DNA of 64,000 bases from Limisphaera sp049537155 (GCF_049537155.1 NZ_JBMVQZ010000001.1:310001-374000); one strand, 5' to 3'; numbered from the stretch's first letter, positions 17,293 through 26,243 are shown. Made by a program: numbers and translations. Notes: generated from the sequence alone by a model not told the origin.

Positions 17293-18510
17293 ATGCCGGA
17301 AATCCCGATCATCATGCCCCAGTTGGGCGAGTCCATCGCCGAGGCCATGATCGTCAACTTCCTGGTCCGCGAAGGCGAGCGCGTGGAGGCGGATCAGGAC
17401 ATCATCGAGGTCGAAACCAACAAGGCCGCCATGAACGTCACCGCGCCCTGCCGCGGCCGGATTCAGCGCTATCTCGTCAAACCGGGCGAAAGCTATCCCG
17501 TGGGCGCGGTCCTGGGCTACATCGAGGCCACCGTCGAGGACGCCGCCCGCGCCGGACTGCATCCGGCCGGGCCGCAGCCGGCGGGCCAACCCGCACCGGC
17601 CCAGGAGGCCCCCGGGCCGGTCCTTACCCAGCCCGCCACGCCCACCGCCACCGACCGCGTCCAGCCCACCGTGCGGGGCCTGCCCGTGCCTGCCAACGCC
17701 ACCGGCGCCAGCTACATGTCCCCGCGCATGAAGGCGCGCATGGCCGAGCTCGGCCTGCACGCAGCCGACCTGGCTGGCGTGGCCGGCAGCGGCGCAGGCG
17801 GCCGCGTGACCATCCAGGACTTCGAGCGGTTCCTCGCCAGCCTGGAACAACACCGCATGACCCAGGCCTCGCCCATGCGCGTCAGCGTGGCCGACGCCAT
17901 GCGCCGGAGCTGGACACGGCCCCTGGCCACTGTCGGGCTGCCGTTCCGACTGGATCCCATCCTGGCCCACCGCAAACGCAGCGGCATCAAGGCCAGTCCC
18001 ACCCTCTACGCCATCCGCGCGCTGGCCCTTGCACTGGCTGAAAACAGCGCCCCGGCCGGCCGGCTGGTCGGCAACCGCATCGTCCATCCAAAATCCATCG
18101 ACATTGGCTGGGCTGTCGAGGTCGAGGACGGCGTGCTGGTGCCCGTGCTGCGTAACGTGGATCAACGCCCGCTTCAGGAGCTGCTGGCCCAGTACGAACA
18201 TCTGCTGGAGTTGGCCCGACAGCGCCGCCTGCCTGCCGAAGCCTCCGGCGGCGGCATTGCCACCGTCACCAACTTCGGCACCTTCGGCCTCACCTGGGCC
18301 ACGCCCATCCCGCTGCCGGAACAAACCCTGGTCCTCGGTGTGGGCGCCGGCCGGCGCGTCCCCCATTGGAGCCACAGCAAACAACAGTTCGTACCCGTCT
18401 GGGAGGCCAACCTCACCCTCAGCTTCGACCACCGCGTCCTCGACGGCGGGGCAGCAGGACGCCTCCTCACCCGCGTGGCCGACTTCCTTGCCCAACCGGA
18501 TCGGCTCTGA
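17293..18510 (+). CDS. pdhC: Dihydrolipoamide acyltransferase, E2 component of a 2-oxoacid dehydrogenase complex
   Basis: 405 residues from the ATG at 17293. Domains in order: one lipoyl domain with lipoyl-lysine K44 (EVETNKAAMNV); an Ala/Pro-rich flexible linker; a peripheral-subunit-binding domain (YMSPRMKARMAELGLHAADL, then GAGGRVTIQDFE); and the acyltransferase core ending in SFDHRVLDGG, with H380 and D384 in the catalytic motif. It transfers the acyl group from E1 to CoA. No dihydrolipoamide dehydrogenase (E3) follows, so E3 must be encoded elsewhere. The substrate-specificity caveat is the same as for the E1 genes. Confidence 0.9.
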   Translation: MPEIPIIMPQLGESIAEAMIVNFLVREGERVEADQDIIEVETNKAAMNVTAPCRGRIQRYLVKPGESYPVGAVLGYIEATVEDAARAGLHPAGPQPAGQPAPAQEAPGPVLTQPATPTATDRVQPTVRGLPVPANATGASYMSPRMKARMAELGLHAADLAGVAGSGAGGRVTIQDFERFLASLEQHRMTQASPMRVSVADAMRRSWTRPLATVGLPFRLDPILAHRKRSGIKASPTLYAIRALALALAENSAPAGRLVGNRIVHPKSIDIGWAVEVEDGVLVPVLRNVDQRPLQELLAQYEHLLELARQRRLPAEASGGGIATVTNFGTFGLTWATPIPLPEQTLVLGVGAGRRVPHWSHSKQQFVPVWEANLTLSFDHRVLDGGAAGRLLTRVADFLAQPDRL

Positions 18511-18573
18511 ACCGCTTCCGCTCTCGGAGCCACTCCCTTTCCGGACCACGGTCCCGGACCGCACCTCTCCTGC

Positions 18574-18987
18574 TCAGAGCCGCCGCTGGATACTTTCCAG
18601 AATCTGGCGTGACGCGGCTTCGTCGCCCCACGTGCCCACACGAATCCGAATCTCCGTGGTTGTCCCCGTGACCTTTCGCAGTCGAACGGTTACCTTCCGA
18701 TCCCCAGCCGCCCGCGCGATGATCCGACCCGACAAACCGTCCTTTTCCTGAGCCGTCACGGGCATTTCCAAATCCCGCAATGCCCGTTGCGCGGCCGTCC
18801 AAGCCCGCTCGAACGGGGCGTCCTCCGTGCTGCGCAGCTCCCCCTGTACGTACGCGACGGTCCCGGCACCGGCCGCAGCCGCACCGCCCACCAACAACGC
18901 CACACAACCGCTCGACAACATCGAGATCATCAACAACAGGCCCCAGACCGGACCAGCCAGCCGCCTTGGATCACGCACGCGATTCAT
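18574..18987 (-). CDS. Small lipoprotein, DUF3568 type
   Basis: 137 residues from the ATG at 18987; a TTG nine bases upstream would fall inside the likely -10 element. An N-terminal hydrophobic segment ends in a relaxed lipobox, LSSGC, with the lipidated cysteine at 28. The mature ~110 residues start with a glycine/alanine-rich stretch (LLVGGAAAAGAGTVAYVQGEL). A compact domain follows (PFERAWTAAQRALRDLEM; EIRIRVGTWGDEAASRQIL), matching the DUF3568 pattern. Function is unknown. It is probably periplasmic and membrane-anchored. It is convergent with the E2 gene and monocistronic. Confidence 0.75.
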   Translation of the reverse strand: MNRVRDPRRLAGPVWGLLLMISMLSSGCVALLVGGAAAAGAGTVAYVQGELRSTEDAPFERAWTAAQRALRDLEMPVTAQEKDGLSGRIIARAAGDRKVTVRLRKVTGTTTEIRIRVGTWGDEAASRQILESIQRRL

Positions 18988-18995
18988 GCCCGACA

Positions 18996-19024
18996 ACGAA
19001 AGGCCCGGCCGGAACGCTTGTCAA
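18996..19024 (-). promoter_or_regulatory. Sigma-70-type promoter for the DUF3568 lipoprotein gene
   Basis: On the minus strand a perfect -35 TTGACA (19024-19019) is followed by a 17-base spacer and TTTCGT (19001-18996). The ATG at 18987 starts nine bases downstream, so the mRNA would be nearly leaderless. The -35 is exact; the -10 is weak. Confidence 0.4.
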
Positions 19025-19241
19025 TGACGGGATCGCACCCGCGGCTGCGCAAGCTCCTGCCGCTCCGCCGTCGATCGAATCACCTGTCGAACCAACCTCC
19101 GATCGCCTCAGGCACCCCCGGCTCTCCCCAAGGACAGCCCGATCTCTTCAGGACCCTGCCGTTCGCATGCCACGCGCGTTCGAGTGCGGCTTTGCCCGGC
19201 CGGTTCGCCCATCCGCACCTGCGCGACACGGGCACTTCGGG

Positions 19242-20600
19242 CTACCCGGCGAAATGGAACGTGAAAAAACTGAAGGTGGCCCACGCCTGCAGGCCGGCCA
19301 GAAAGATCACATAGTACCAGTACATCCACCTGGGCCCGATGCGTCGCAGCCAGAATGCCCAGACCAGAAACACCGGAAACAGCACGACCGCATATCGCCG
19401 GTACGAACAAAACCACGTCGTCAACGCCGGTACCAGGCCCGCCCCCAAGACGTAACTGAACCAAGGCCTGTCCAACCGCCACAACCAAGGCAGGCTCAGC
19501 ACCGCCGCCACGAAGAAGAGCCGATCCAACAAGCCCTCTGAATAACCGTCCAGATCCTGGACCGAGGTCAACGCCTGCCAAAAGCCGGTCAGTTTGAAGA
19601 TGTGACCGATGGACGGTTCATTGGGCAACACCTTCTGAATATCGAAACCCTCCAGCGCGTTGCCCGTCCACAGGTACATCAGCACGAAATAGAATGCATA
19701 CCCCGCCAACAGGGCACCCAAAAGCCCCCACGCCAACCAGCCATTCAAGCCCTTCGAGGACCTCTTGATCCCCTGCGCCAACGCGGCAGCCGGCTCCACA
19801 CCAACGCAGGGTTCCGGTCTCGTCACACGCGGAGCCGAATCCCCGGCAGCTGGCCCCTTGGTGAGCCCCTCACTTGCGGTTCCTGCCCTCGGTTGTTCGA
19901 TCCGCCGACTCTGCCGGAGCATCGCGAGCCGGTTGCCGCGGTTGGCGACGGCCCGGCGGATCCGCGGCACAGCCGGCCAGCCCCGCTCCCACAGGACCCA
20001 GACCAACGGCAAGAGCACCAGAATCCCAATCGGACGTGCCAGCGGCAGCAAAAACGCAGAGAAGGCCACCCAACGCCAGCGGTCCGTCTCGCATCCCCAG
20101 AAAAAGAGCATGATCAGGGCAAAAAACAGGGGTTCGGAATAAGGAACCGAAAAGAACAGTGCACCTGGATAAAACAACAGCAGCAACCACGCGTCCCGGG
20201 CCACGGCCGGTCCGAACCGGCGTCTCCACAGTTCGTACACCGAAAACAGGCCCGCGGCGGAGAGGGCATTTGCCAAGATCCATGCCGCCCAGACCGGACC
20301 GTCTCCCGGCAATGCCAGGAAAGGCCGGAGCACGATGGGCCAGAGCGGATAGAACGCGCAGCTCAAGTCCCCGCTTTCATACCCCACACGGGCCAACTTC
20401 AGGTAATGGGCTGCATCCCACGCCGCCACCCGGGTTGCCAGCGTCGGTTCGTCACCCGACATCCATCGTGCATGGGCGCCCGCGAACGTCTCCTGTTGAA
20501 GAGGAGCCAGACACCCAATCGCCGCCCATATCAAGAACCAGAGCTTGGCCGCCACGAGCAACCACCATGCTCCAGCACCGGATTCACGAACACCTGGCAT
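19242..20600 (-). CDS. PIG-V/Gpi18-like mannosyltransferase, polytopic membrane protein
   Basis: 452 residues with roughly ten hydrophobic helices. The first extracytoplasmic segment has the acidic-aromatic signature of lipid-linked sugar transferases of the GT-C fold (RWDAAHYL-like: RVAAWDAAHYLKLARVGY), followed by FYPLWPIVLRPFLAL and later FFSVPYSEPLFFALIM, as in PIG-V/Gpi18-type proteins. Such enzymes use a polyprenyl-phosphate sugar to glycosylate lipids, glycans or proteins on the outer face of the membrane. The donor and acceptor cannot be told. A long charged loop (about residues 215-275) is poor in family similarity. It lies downstream of the cysteine-rich/MauE pair on the same strand, after an ~85-base gap. 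Confidence 0.75.
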   Translation of the reverse strand: MPGVRESGAGAWWLLVAAKLWFLIWAAIGCLAPLQQETFAGAHARWMSGDEPTLATRVAAWDAAHYLKLARVGYESGDLSCAFYPLWPIVLRPFLALPGDGPVWAAWILANALSAAGLFSVYELWRRRFGPAVARDAWLLLLFYPGALFFSVPYSEPLFFALIMLFFWGCETDRWRWVAFSAFLLPLARPIGILVLLPLVWVLWERGWPAVPRIRRAVANRGNRLAMLRQSRRIEQPRAGTASEGLTKGPAAGDSAPRVTRPEPCVGVEPAAALAQGIKRSSKGLNGWLAWGLLGALLAGYAFYFVLMYLWTGNALEGFDIQKVLPNEPSIGHIFKLTGFWQALTSVQDLDGYSEGLLDRLFFVAAVLSLPWLWRLDRPWFSYVLGAGLVPALTTWFCSYRRYAVVLFPVFLVWAFWLRRIGPRWMYWYYVIFLAGLQAWATFSFFTFHFAG

Positions 20601-20684
20601 TGGCTGCCATCCTGATTCATCGGCTGGTTCGTGCCATTCGGGCCGGCTCCTGGGCAGCCCGGATTGCCAACCTGTTCCTGGCCG

Positions 20685-21092
20685 CTACCGGCACTGCCAG
20701 TGCTCGTGGCCCCATGCCGCCGGCTTTTCATTGGGCTCGGGAGTCTCACACTGGCAGTATGTATTGAGAGAACCGTCCATGCTCCACTGACATTCTTTCA
20801 CATAGATCCGCACTTCCACTCCTTTCGAACTGTAATTGGTATAGACGCAGCGGTCCGCACGATTACCAGTAGCCACACACATCCACCATGTAGATGAATT
20901 TCGTCTGGCCACGTAGCATTCCGTATCATTCTCGCATTCGGCGCGTGGCGCATGGTTGGAGGGACAACCCCACGAGTCATACGCGGCGTTCTGGCACCTG
21001 AAACCTCCGAGGTCCACAAGACCCGCAGACCACAGTGCTCCGAGCGTGCAGATCAAGACACTGTATAGGATGGCTCGCCTTGTCGTTTTCAT
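20685..21092 (-). CDS. Small cysteine-rich exported protein coupled to a MauE-like gene
   Basis: 135 residues from the ATG at 21092; the open frame runs further upstream but there overlaps the preceding gene. The start is supported by a strong Shine-Dalgarno GGGAGGA seven bases upstream and by an ATGA overlap with the stop of the MauE-like gene. Residues 1-26 are a signal peptide or anchor (MKTTRRAILYSVLICTLGAL). The remaining ~105 residues contain ten cysteines, in contexts such as GGFRC, DSWGC, ECENDTEC, WWMC, DRC, KECQW, TYCQC and HWQCR, enough for five disulfides. I recognise no family. The pattern resembles exported Cys-rich peptides (for example NVEALA-type peptides of Bacteroidota) that occur near redox membrane proteins. 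Base composition is visibly less GC-rich than that of its neighbours. Confidence 0.7.
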   Translation of the reverse strand: MKTTRRAILYSVLICTLGALWSAGLVDLGGFRCQNAAYDSWGCPSNHAPRAECENDTECYVARRNSSTWWMCVATGNRADRCVYTNYSSKGVEVRIYVKECQWSMDGSLNTYCQCETPEPNEKPAAWGHEHWQCR

Positions 21093-22825
21093 GTTCTTCC
21101 TCCCTGCTTCATCGTTGCTGTTCTGTGCGTGCATTTTCGAATCAACCAGAGTGTCCCGGCTACAGCCGGTGGAGCTGCCAACAACCCCCAGAACCCGATG
21201 TTTCCCAAACGCTGCACCAGTGCAGGATCCCACGGGGCGGCGGCAGCCTGTTGCTCGAAAAGCCGATGCAACTGTGGATCGCTGACCGGCGGAATCCGGC
21301 CCTCCTCGGAGAAGTAGCTGATGTAATCCACCAGCTTTCTGGGATGACGGAAACGATGATCATCCACCTGCACCCTGCCCACCTCCTTCACGGGCCATTG
21401 CGGCGCCGCGCAATATGTCAGCAATGTCACGCGGCCTTGATCCAGTCCCCTGAGTTCGGCTGCCCCGCCGGCGACCCTCCGATAAAACCCCATTTCAAAC
21501 TCCAGGGGAATGTGGATGCCGTCCAGGTTGGTTGCGGCAACCACGTAATAGTGCGCGGCGAGGAACCCGTCTTCGAGTCGGAACTCCCGCAGCAAAACCG
21601 AAGTGAGGTGCTTCCGAGACCAGGAGCTGCGGATACGCACCGGCCGGTTCGCCGAGACACGAAGGCGGGCACTCGACTTGTAAAACCGGACAGATTCGGG
21701 GAGCCCCACACGATCTTCGAACCGATGAACCTCGGTCCGGTAGGCGAACGCGTCCGGGTCCGCCAATGCATCCGCGCTCAAGGGGATTCCACTCCCCCAG
21801 TCCAGGGGATGGAAAGGCGAACAAAAGGCCATCCAGAGCAGTGTCACTCCGCTGTGATCCAGCGGGACCGTTCCCGGAATGACTCGCACGTGGTACTGGG
21901 GAACCTCCTCGCCAGGTGCCGGGCCGGGCGGAGGAGCTCCATACCGCTGGCCATATACCGCCGCCAGTTCCGCTGGCAACGGGTAGAACTCCACCAATTC
22001 ATACACATTGGTGCCATCGCAGTAATGGTACTGGACCGCGTTGGGGATGAACCGGCTCTCGATCAACCAAAAACGGCCTCCAAACACGACGCGAGCAGTC
22101 CATGAACGCTTTCTGGCCCTGCCTTGAAGCGTGGACGAAGCGTCTTGCCGGGAGGTGGGGGCGCTGCGGTAGGAGCTGCTCCCGCCTTCCAGACGCACTT
22201 CGTAGTAGGCTTCTGCACTGCGGCCGTGCAGAGAGGCGCTACCGAGCATGGATGCAAGCATCACCATGCCCCGGATCGGGCTGGCACCGGCTCTTGTTCC
22301 GCCCGGCCCGGCGGGATGCCGGATATCCGCACGTCGTTGAGCCATGCGAGCGAGCCAACCCGCCACGGCCGTGGCCGTGAGAAAGACCAAAACGACCGTT
22401 GATCCATGGTCGGCTGCTTTCTGGATGGATGCGGACCAATAGCCGCCGCAGCCACAGGAGGCACCCGGAAGGGCCAGCGAGTAAAGCCAGCGATACCACC
22501 AGGCGAGACTGACGAACCAGCCGAGCAGGCCCGTCACCCATGACCTTCCTCTGCCTCTCCACAGCAGGCTGGCCAGTAACAACTCGACCGCAGCAGCCAA
22601 CAACAGGAAAGCTGCGGCAGGAATAAACGGAAAGACGGGATTGAGGACCGTGAAGAGGTCAGGATGGGCTCTGAACTTCAACGCGATCGAAGCCACCTTG
22701 GTCACAGCCGTGGCCACCAACAGTCCCGCAGCCACTCTGTGCAGGAGAACCATATCCCCCTGCCCGCCCCAGGAGGTCTCCCGTGGCCGGAGCTGCATGC
22801 CGACGGTGGCCTTCTCATCGTACAT
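21089..22825 (-). CDS. MauE/DoxX-like redox membrane domain fused to a large exported domain
   Basis: 578 residues from the ATG at 22825, preceded by GGAGGA eight bases upstream; an ATG 15 bases earlier has no such site. Residues ~25-170 form four membrane helices in the MauE/DoxX pattern (LFTVLNPVFPFIPAAAFLLL, AAVELLLASLLW), with the typical cysteine pair in PGASCGCGGYW. A further hydrophobic segment near residue 195 (GMVMLASMLGSASLHGRSAEA) looks like an internal signal sequence. About 330 exported residues follow (YYEVRLEGGSSSYRS; YHYCDGTNVYELVEFYPLP) with no family I can name, faintly like LolA-type domains. One C-terminal helix follows (GFWGLLAAPPAVAGTLWLI). MauE proteins are linked to disulfide formation during methylamine dehydrogenase maturation. 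The coupled cysteine-rich gene is a plausible client; this is inferred. Confidence 0.7.
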   Translation of the reverse strand: MYDEKATVGMQLRPRETSWGGQGDMVLLHRVAAGLLVATAVTKVASIALKFRAHPDLFTVLNPVFPFIPAAAFLLLAAAVELLLASLLWRGRGRSWVTGLLGWFVSLAWWYRWLYSLALPGASCGCGGYWSASIQKAADHGSTVVLVFLTATAVAGWLARMAQRRADIRHPAGPGGTRAGASPIRGMVMLASMLGSASLHGRSAEAYYEVRLEGGSSSYRSAPTSRQDASSTLQGRARKRSWTARVVFGGRFWLIESRFIPNAVQYHYCDGTNVYELVEFYPLPAELAAVYGQRYGAPPPGPAPGEEVPQYHVRVIPGTVPLDHSGVTLLWMAFCSPFHPLDWGSGIPLSADALADPDAFAYRTEVHRFEDRVGLPESVRFYKSSARLRVSANRPVRIRSSWSRKHLTSVLLREFRLEDGFLAAHYYVVAATNLDGIHIPLEFEMGFYRRVAGGAAELRGLDQGRVTLLTYCAAPQWPVKEVGRVQVDDHRFRHPRKLVDYISYFSEEGRIPPVSDPQLHRLFEQQAAAAPWDPALVQRLGNIGFWGLLAAPPAVAGTLWLIRKCTHRTATMKQGGRT

Positions 22826-23611
22826 GTTCGATTCCTCCATCGTCGGGCGGCCCGTGAAACTCCCTGAAGCGGTGACCTAGCAGATGCGCTTCTCGATACA
22901 CCGCACCTCTGCCAAGGCTGTTCAGGCACTCGACGTCTGTGTGACGGATTTTGCGCTGGGGAACCGTCGAACATGGATTTGCCCGCAGTTGCATCCAGCA
23001 AAGCGGCGGTGAATCAGCGAGCTCTTCGTTCGGATGGACCGACAGTCGGGACCGGGCAGTGACCACACGATGACCAGTGGCGAGCGAGTCCGCGCACACG
23101 AGCCGGATCCCGGCGGAATGATGCAAAGAATCAGGAGTCGGCGACGGGTCGGCTGGGGTTCTGAAGATGGCAAATCGCGCAGCCATTGACTGCGACGCCA
23201 ATCTTGGCTCCCTCTCTCTCTCTCGTCAACAGATTCTCTCTCGGCTCCCTGAAACGAATCCTGGGAACCGGTCGCAGACCTGTCACGATGCCCGTGTCGC
23301 CCAAGGGGGGCCGACTTGGTGGGGGCGGCGGCCGGGCGGGCTGCCACGCCGGGGTCACTCGTGCCTGCACATACAGAGCCTCCCGGAACATCATCGGCCT
23401 TCCACATGCGCGGGATCGGCTTGGTTTCTGCGGGACGCTCGACCTCTGCCGGTTCTCCAGGAGACCCGATCAACGTGGATTCGGATTGGAAGGGTTTCCG
23501 ATTGGATCCATTCGGCAGGCCGAGCACTGGCGTGTCCGGGGGTCAAGGTTCTCCGGCGGCGCGGGAGCCCGCGGTTGCGGATCGAGCATACGTTCCGCAG
23601 ACTCGGCTTCC
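22826..23611. other. Gene-poor stretch between the MauE-like gene and the DMT transporter
   Basis: Divergent upstream region of 786 bases. The open frames on both strands are Arg/Pro/Ser-rich and match nothing I recognise. Only a short CT microsatellite (about 23211-23224) and its imperfect echo (about 23232-23240) stand out. It must hold promoters for both flanking genes, but none is clear by eye. Remnant DNA of a decayed gene is possible. Confidence 0.5.
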
Positions 23612-24523
23612 ATGTGGGCGGCGTGCCTCACCACGATCCTCTGGGCCTGCTCGGCGGTGTTTGCCGTGCGGTCGGCCCGGCTCTTGGGCGGGACGGAGGC
23701 GAATTTCTGGCGTCTGACCGTTGCGCTTGTACTGCTGGGCCTGTGGTCGGGTACGGCCGGGCGTGCATTCATAAACGACGGTTGGGCATGGTTCGTCTGG
23801 AGCGGGTTCGTGGGCATTGGTCTTGGCGACACGGCGATGTTCCAAGCCCTGCCCCGGTTGGGTTCTCGTCTTACGATCCTGTTGATCGCCTGTCTGACCC
23901 CGCCGATTGCCGCCCTGCTCGAATGGCTGTTTCTGGGCACGCGTCTCGGCCCGCTGTCCCTGGCGTTCGGCGGCTGCACTTTGTTGGGGGTGGGGCTGGC
24001 GCTTGCGCCGCGAAGGGGGCAGGAACCGCATCCGCACACGGTCGCGGGGATGCTCTGGGCCGTGGCATCTGCCTGGCTGGGTGGCGTGGGAGCGGTGTTG
24101 AACCGGGTGGCCTTCGCCGAGGCGGCAAGGCACGGGCCCGGTCCGGACGGCGGCACGGCTGCCTTCCTGCGGGTGTTGGGCGGTTACGGCGTGGTGTGGG
24201 CGGCCTGGCGAATGGCCGTGCGGGCCCGCCGCAGGATCGGAGGGGGCCGGGCACGGACAGAGTCGGCACGCCATGTCTCCCGGCGGCAAGCGGTTCCCTG
24301 GGTGCTGGGTAACGCTCTGTTTGGCCTGGTGCTGGGGGTAAGCTGCTACCAGTGGGCGTTGTCCCAGCTGCCTGCGGGGGTCGTTCTGGCCATTACGAGC
24401 CTCACGCCACTGACGATCATCCCGTTGGCCTGGTGGATGGAAGGTGATCGTCCCACGGCCCGTTCGCTCGTGGGCGCGGTCATTGCCGTCGGTGGTGTGG
24501 TGGGACTGGTGCTGACGTGGTGA
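23612..24523 (+). CDS. DMT-superfamily (EamA) transporter
   Basis: 303 residues from the ATG at 23612, the usual size for two EamA repeats. The same frame is open for 142 codons upstream, but that part is Arg/Gly-rich and not membrane-like. About ten hydrophobic helices form two five-helix halves, for example ILWACSAVFAVRSARLLGG, GLGDTAMFQALPRLGS, LTPPIAALLEWLFLGTRLG, LGVSCYQWALSQLPAGVVLA and SLTPLTIIPLAWWMEGD. EamA proteins export or import metabolites across the inner membrane. The substrate is not predictable. Confidence 0.82.
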   Translation: MWAACLTTILWACSAVFAVRSARLLGGTEANFWRLTVALVLLGLWSGTAGRAFINDGWAWFVWSGFVGIGLGDTAMFQALPRLGSRLTILLIACLTPPIAALLEWLFLGTRLGPLSLAFGGCTLLGVGLALAPRRGQEPHPHTVAGMLWAVASAWLGGVGAVLNRVAFAEAARHGPGPDGGTAAFLRVLGGYGVVWAAWRMAVRARRRIGGGRARTESARHVSRRQAVPWVLGNALFGLVLGVSCYQWALSQLPAGVVLAITSLTPLTIIPLAWWMEGDRPTARSLVGAVIAVGGVVGLVLTW

Positions 24524-24602
24524 GAGAGCGGCCCTGCCCTGTCCGACCGGCGACCTGCCCCATGGGAAGGCATCCGGCCATGGCCGTTGGAGCAGCGCCC
24601 GG

Positions 24603-25139
24603 TCAGCACCCGGTGGCCTCTCCGGACCCGTCGGGAGGCGGTGGCAGGTTGCGAGGTGCCAGGGCCTTTTCGAGGACGGCGGCCGCGTAACGGGCTGCGC
24701 GCGGCTCGACGCTCCGGCGCGGTCCCGCAACGTTGAGCACGCGGATGCGGTGCTGATGGAGGAACCTTTCCAGTCGTGCCGCTGCTTCGGCAACCGGATA
24801 GAGTTCCTGTGCGAGGTGTAGGCACGGCTTGCCCCAGCGCTCCGCCATGATGCGCGTGTACGCGGAGCCCCCGGTGAGGTGGGCCGACACGCTGAAGATG
24901 ACGGTGCCGTCGGAATCGCGCACGTTCCATTCGGTCCGTTGTTCCGGTTCGGCGGCCGGCGTTTCGCGCAGGTTATAGAGTTCCGGAATGACACCGTCCT
25001 CAGCCCAACGTCCGCGCGGGCACCAGCCTCCGTGGGGGATGCCCAGCTTGATTGCGACATCGAGGGCCGCGCGGTCCACTCCGGTCTGCCCGCCGGAGAC
25101 GATCTTTTCCAATTCCCATCCCTGCCTCACCTTCTCCAT
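24603..25139 (-). CDS. SLOG-fold protein, putative molybdenum carrier type
   Basis: 178 residues. It begins with a Rossmann-like SLOG signature (KIVSGGQTGVDRAALDVAIKL, then GIPHGGWCPRGRWAEDGVIP), followed by DSDGTVIFSVSAHLTGGSAY and GKPCLHLAQELYPV. It ends with VLNVAGPRRSVEP in a second glycine-rich element. The family, annotated as putative molybdenum carrier by similarity to a lysine-decarboxylase-like structure, probably binds a nucleotide or nucleotide-derived ligand; no reaction is established. It is convergent with the DMT transporter gene and apparently monocistronic. Confidence 0.8.
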   Translation of the reverse strand: MEKVRQGWELEKIVSGGQTGVDRAALDVAIKLGIPHGGWCPRGRWAEDGVIPELYNLRETPAAEPEQRTEWNVRDSDGTVIFSVSAHLTGGSAYTRIMAERWGKPCLHLAQELYPVAEAAARLERFLHQHRIRVLNVAGPRRSVEPRAARYAAAVLEKALAPRNLPPPPDGSGEATGC

Positions 25140-25403
25140 GGTCCCTTTTCAAGTCCGGAGCCGTTGAACCCCGACAACCTGTCTCCAGTGGCCGGTGGGG
25201 GCTCCTCCTCAAGGGTGACAGGCGGAGTGCCCACCGTCCGGAAGACTGACGGGGGACGGCGGCTTGTGCAAATTTTTCAATGCCCGGTGCAAGGTTGAAG
25301 GGTGTCGCCGCGACGTGGAATGTTTTAAGGTGATAACAAGGAATCCAGCCCGGTCCCTCGCCGGTTCGGGTCGGCGGGTTTGCCGGGCCCAGGTTGCAGC
25401 CCT

Positions 25404-26153
25404 ATGAAGCAGCATATACAGCGGAAAGTGAAGCCCGGGCGTGCCATCGCCTTCACCTTGATCGAGCTTCTGGTCGTCATTGCCATTATTGCCATCCTGG
25501 CAGGCATGCTGTTACCCGCGCTGTCGGAGGCCAAGGAAAAGGCGGTCCGCGCACGGTGCATGAGCAACATCCGGCAGTTCGGCATGGCGGTGATGATGTA
25601 TGCCAGTGAAAACCGCGACTACATCCCGGCGCACCTTCGCAACGGATTCTGGCTGTGGGACGTTCCCTGGGACACGGCCAACGCCATTACAAACTACGGG
25701 GCCACACGGTCGGTCTTCTACTGCCCCAGTGTGCGGGCCTCGGTCAAAGAATTTGACGTGGAGGTGAACTGGTGGGAGATCAGCCCCGGCAATCGCCGGA
25801 TCATCGGCTACGGCTGGTTGGGGGCCCGCTTGGATTCCAGTGGGCGGCCCGATCCGCAGATGGCCAGCCGCATGTACCCCGGCAAAGAATTCCACCTCCG
25901 AACCACCGGCAACACGAACCCGGCCCTGGCCGAACTGATCGTGGACGCCCTGTTGTCGCGCGGGCCGAACGATTTCGTGGGCGTGCCCTCCGGCCTCACG
26001 AGCGACGGCCGCCACAAGAATCCCCATCGCAAGGGCAACTTCCCCGGTGGCGGCACCGCGTTCTTCCTGGACGGGCATGCCGCCTGGCGGCCGTTCAAAC
26101 TGATCAAGGAACGTTACAATCCCCAGGACCGCGACGTGCGCTGGTGGTTCTGA
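25404..26153 (+). CDS. Type II secretion/pilus pseudopilin-like protein with prepilin N-terminal cleavage signal
   Basis: 249 residues from the ATG at 25404. The prepilin motif RAIAFTLIELLVVIAIIAIL has E21 at +5 after predicted cleavage between A16 and F17; alanine replaces the usual glycine at -1. After the helix (SEAKEKAVRARCMSNIRQFG) comes a large domain ending in GGTAFFLDGHAAWRPF. That end resembles the H-X9-DG C-terminal region that defines the many large pseudopilins of Verrucomicrobiota, Planctomycetota and Lentisphaerota. It is processed by a prepilin peptidase and lies in the inner membrane or an extracellular filament. The specific role of these expanded families is unknown. The promoter is probably in the 264 bases upstream. 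Confidence 0.88.
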   Translation: MKQHIQRKVKPGRAIAFTLIELLVVIAIIAILAGMLLPALSEAKEKAVRARCMSNIRQFGMAVMMYASENRDYIPAHLRNGFWLWDVPWDTANAITNYGATRSVFYCPSVRASVKEFDVEVNWWEISPGNRRIIGYGWLGARLDSSGRPDPQMASRMYPGKEFHLRTTGNTNPALAELIVDALLSRGPNDFVGVPSGLTSDGRHKNPHRKGNFPGGGTAFFLDGHAAWRPFKLIKERYNPQDRDVRWWF

Positions 26154-26243
26154 GGTCTGGCGGCCCCCGGTTCCATTTGGAACCGCGGTTCGTTCCCTGG
26201 ACACCGGCTTGACCGGCCGCCGCGGGGCGCGTTTCATCTGTTC

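Noticed and set aside
23205..23245. CT-rich microsatellite as a phase-variation tract
   Set aside because: Only a few CT units, not inside or next to a recognised promoter or coding start.
22922..23527. 201-codon minus-strand frame upstream of the MauE-like gene
   Set aside because: Arg/Ser/Pro-rich, no signal, domain or start context; looks like an open frame by chance.
23186..23611. 142-codon N-terminal extension of the DMT transporter frame
   Set aside because: Arg/Gly-rich and non-hydrophobic, unlike the transporter; the ATG at 23612 gives the family length.
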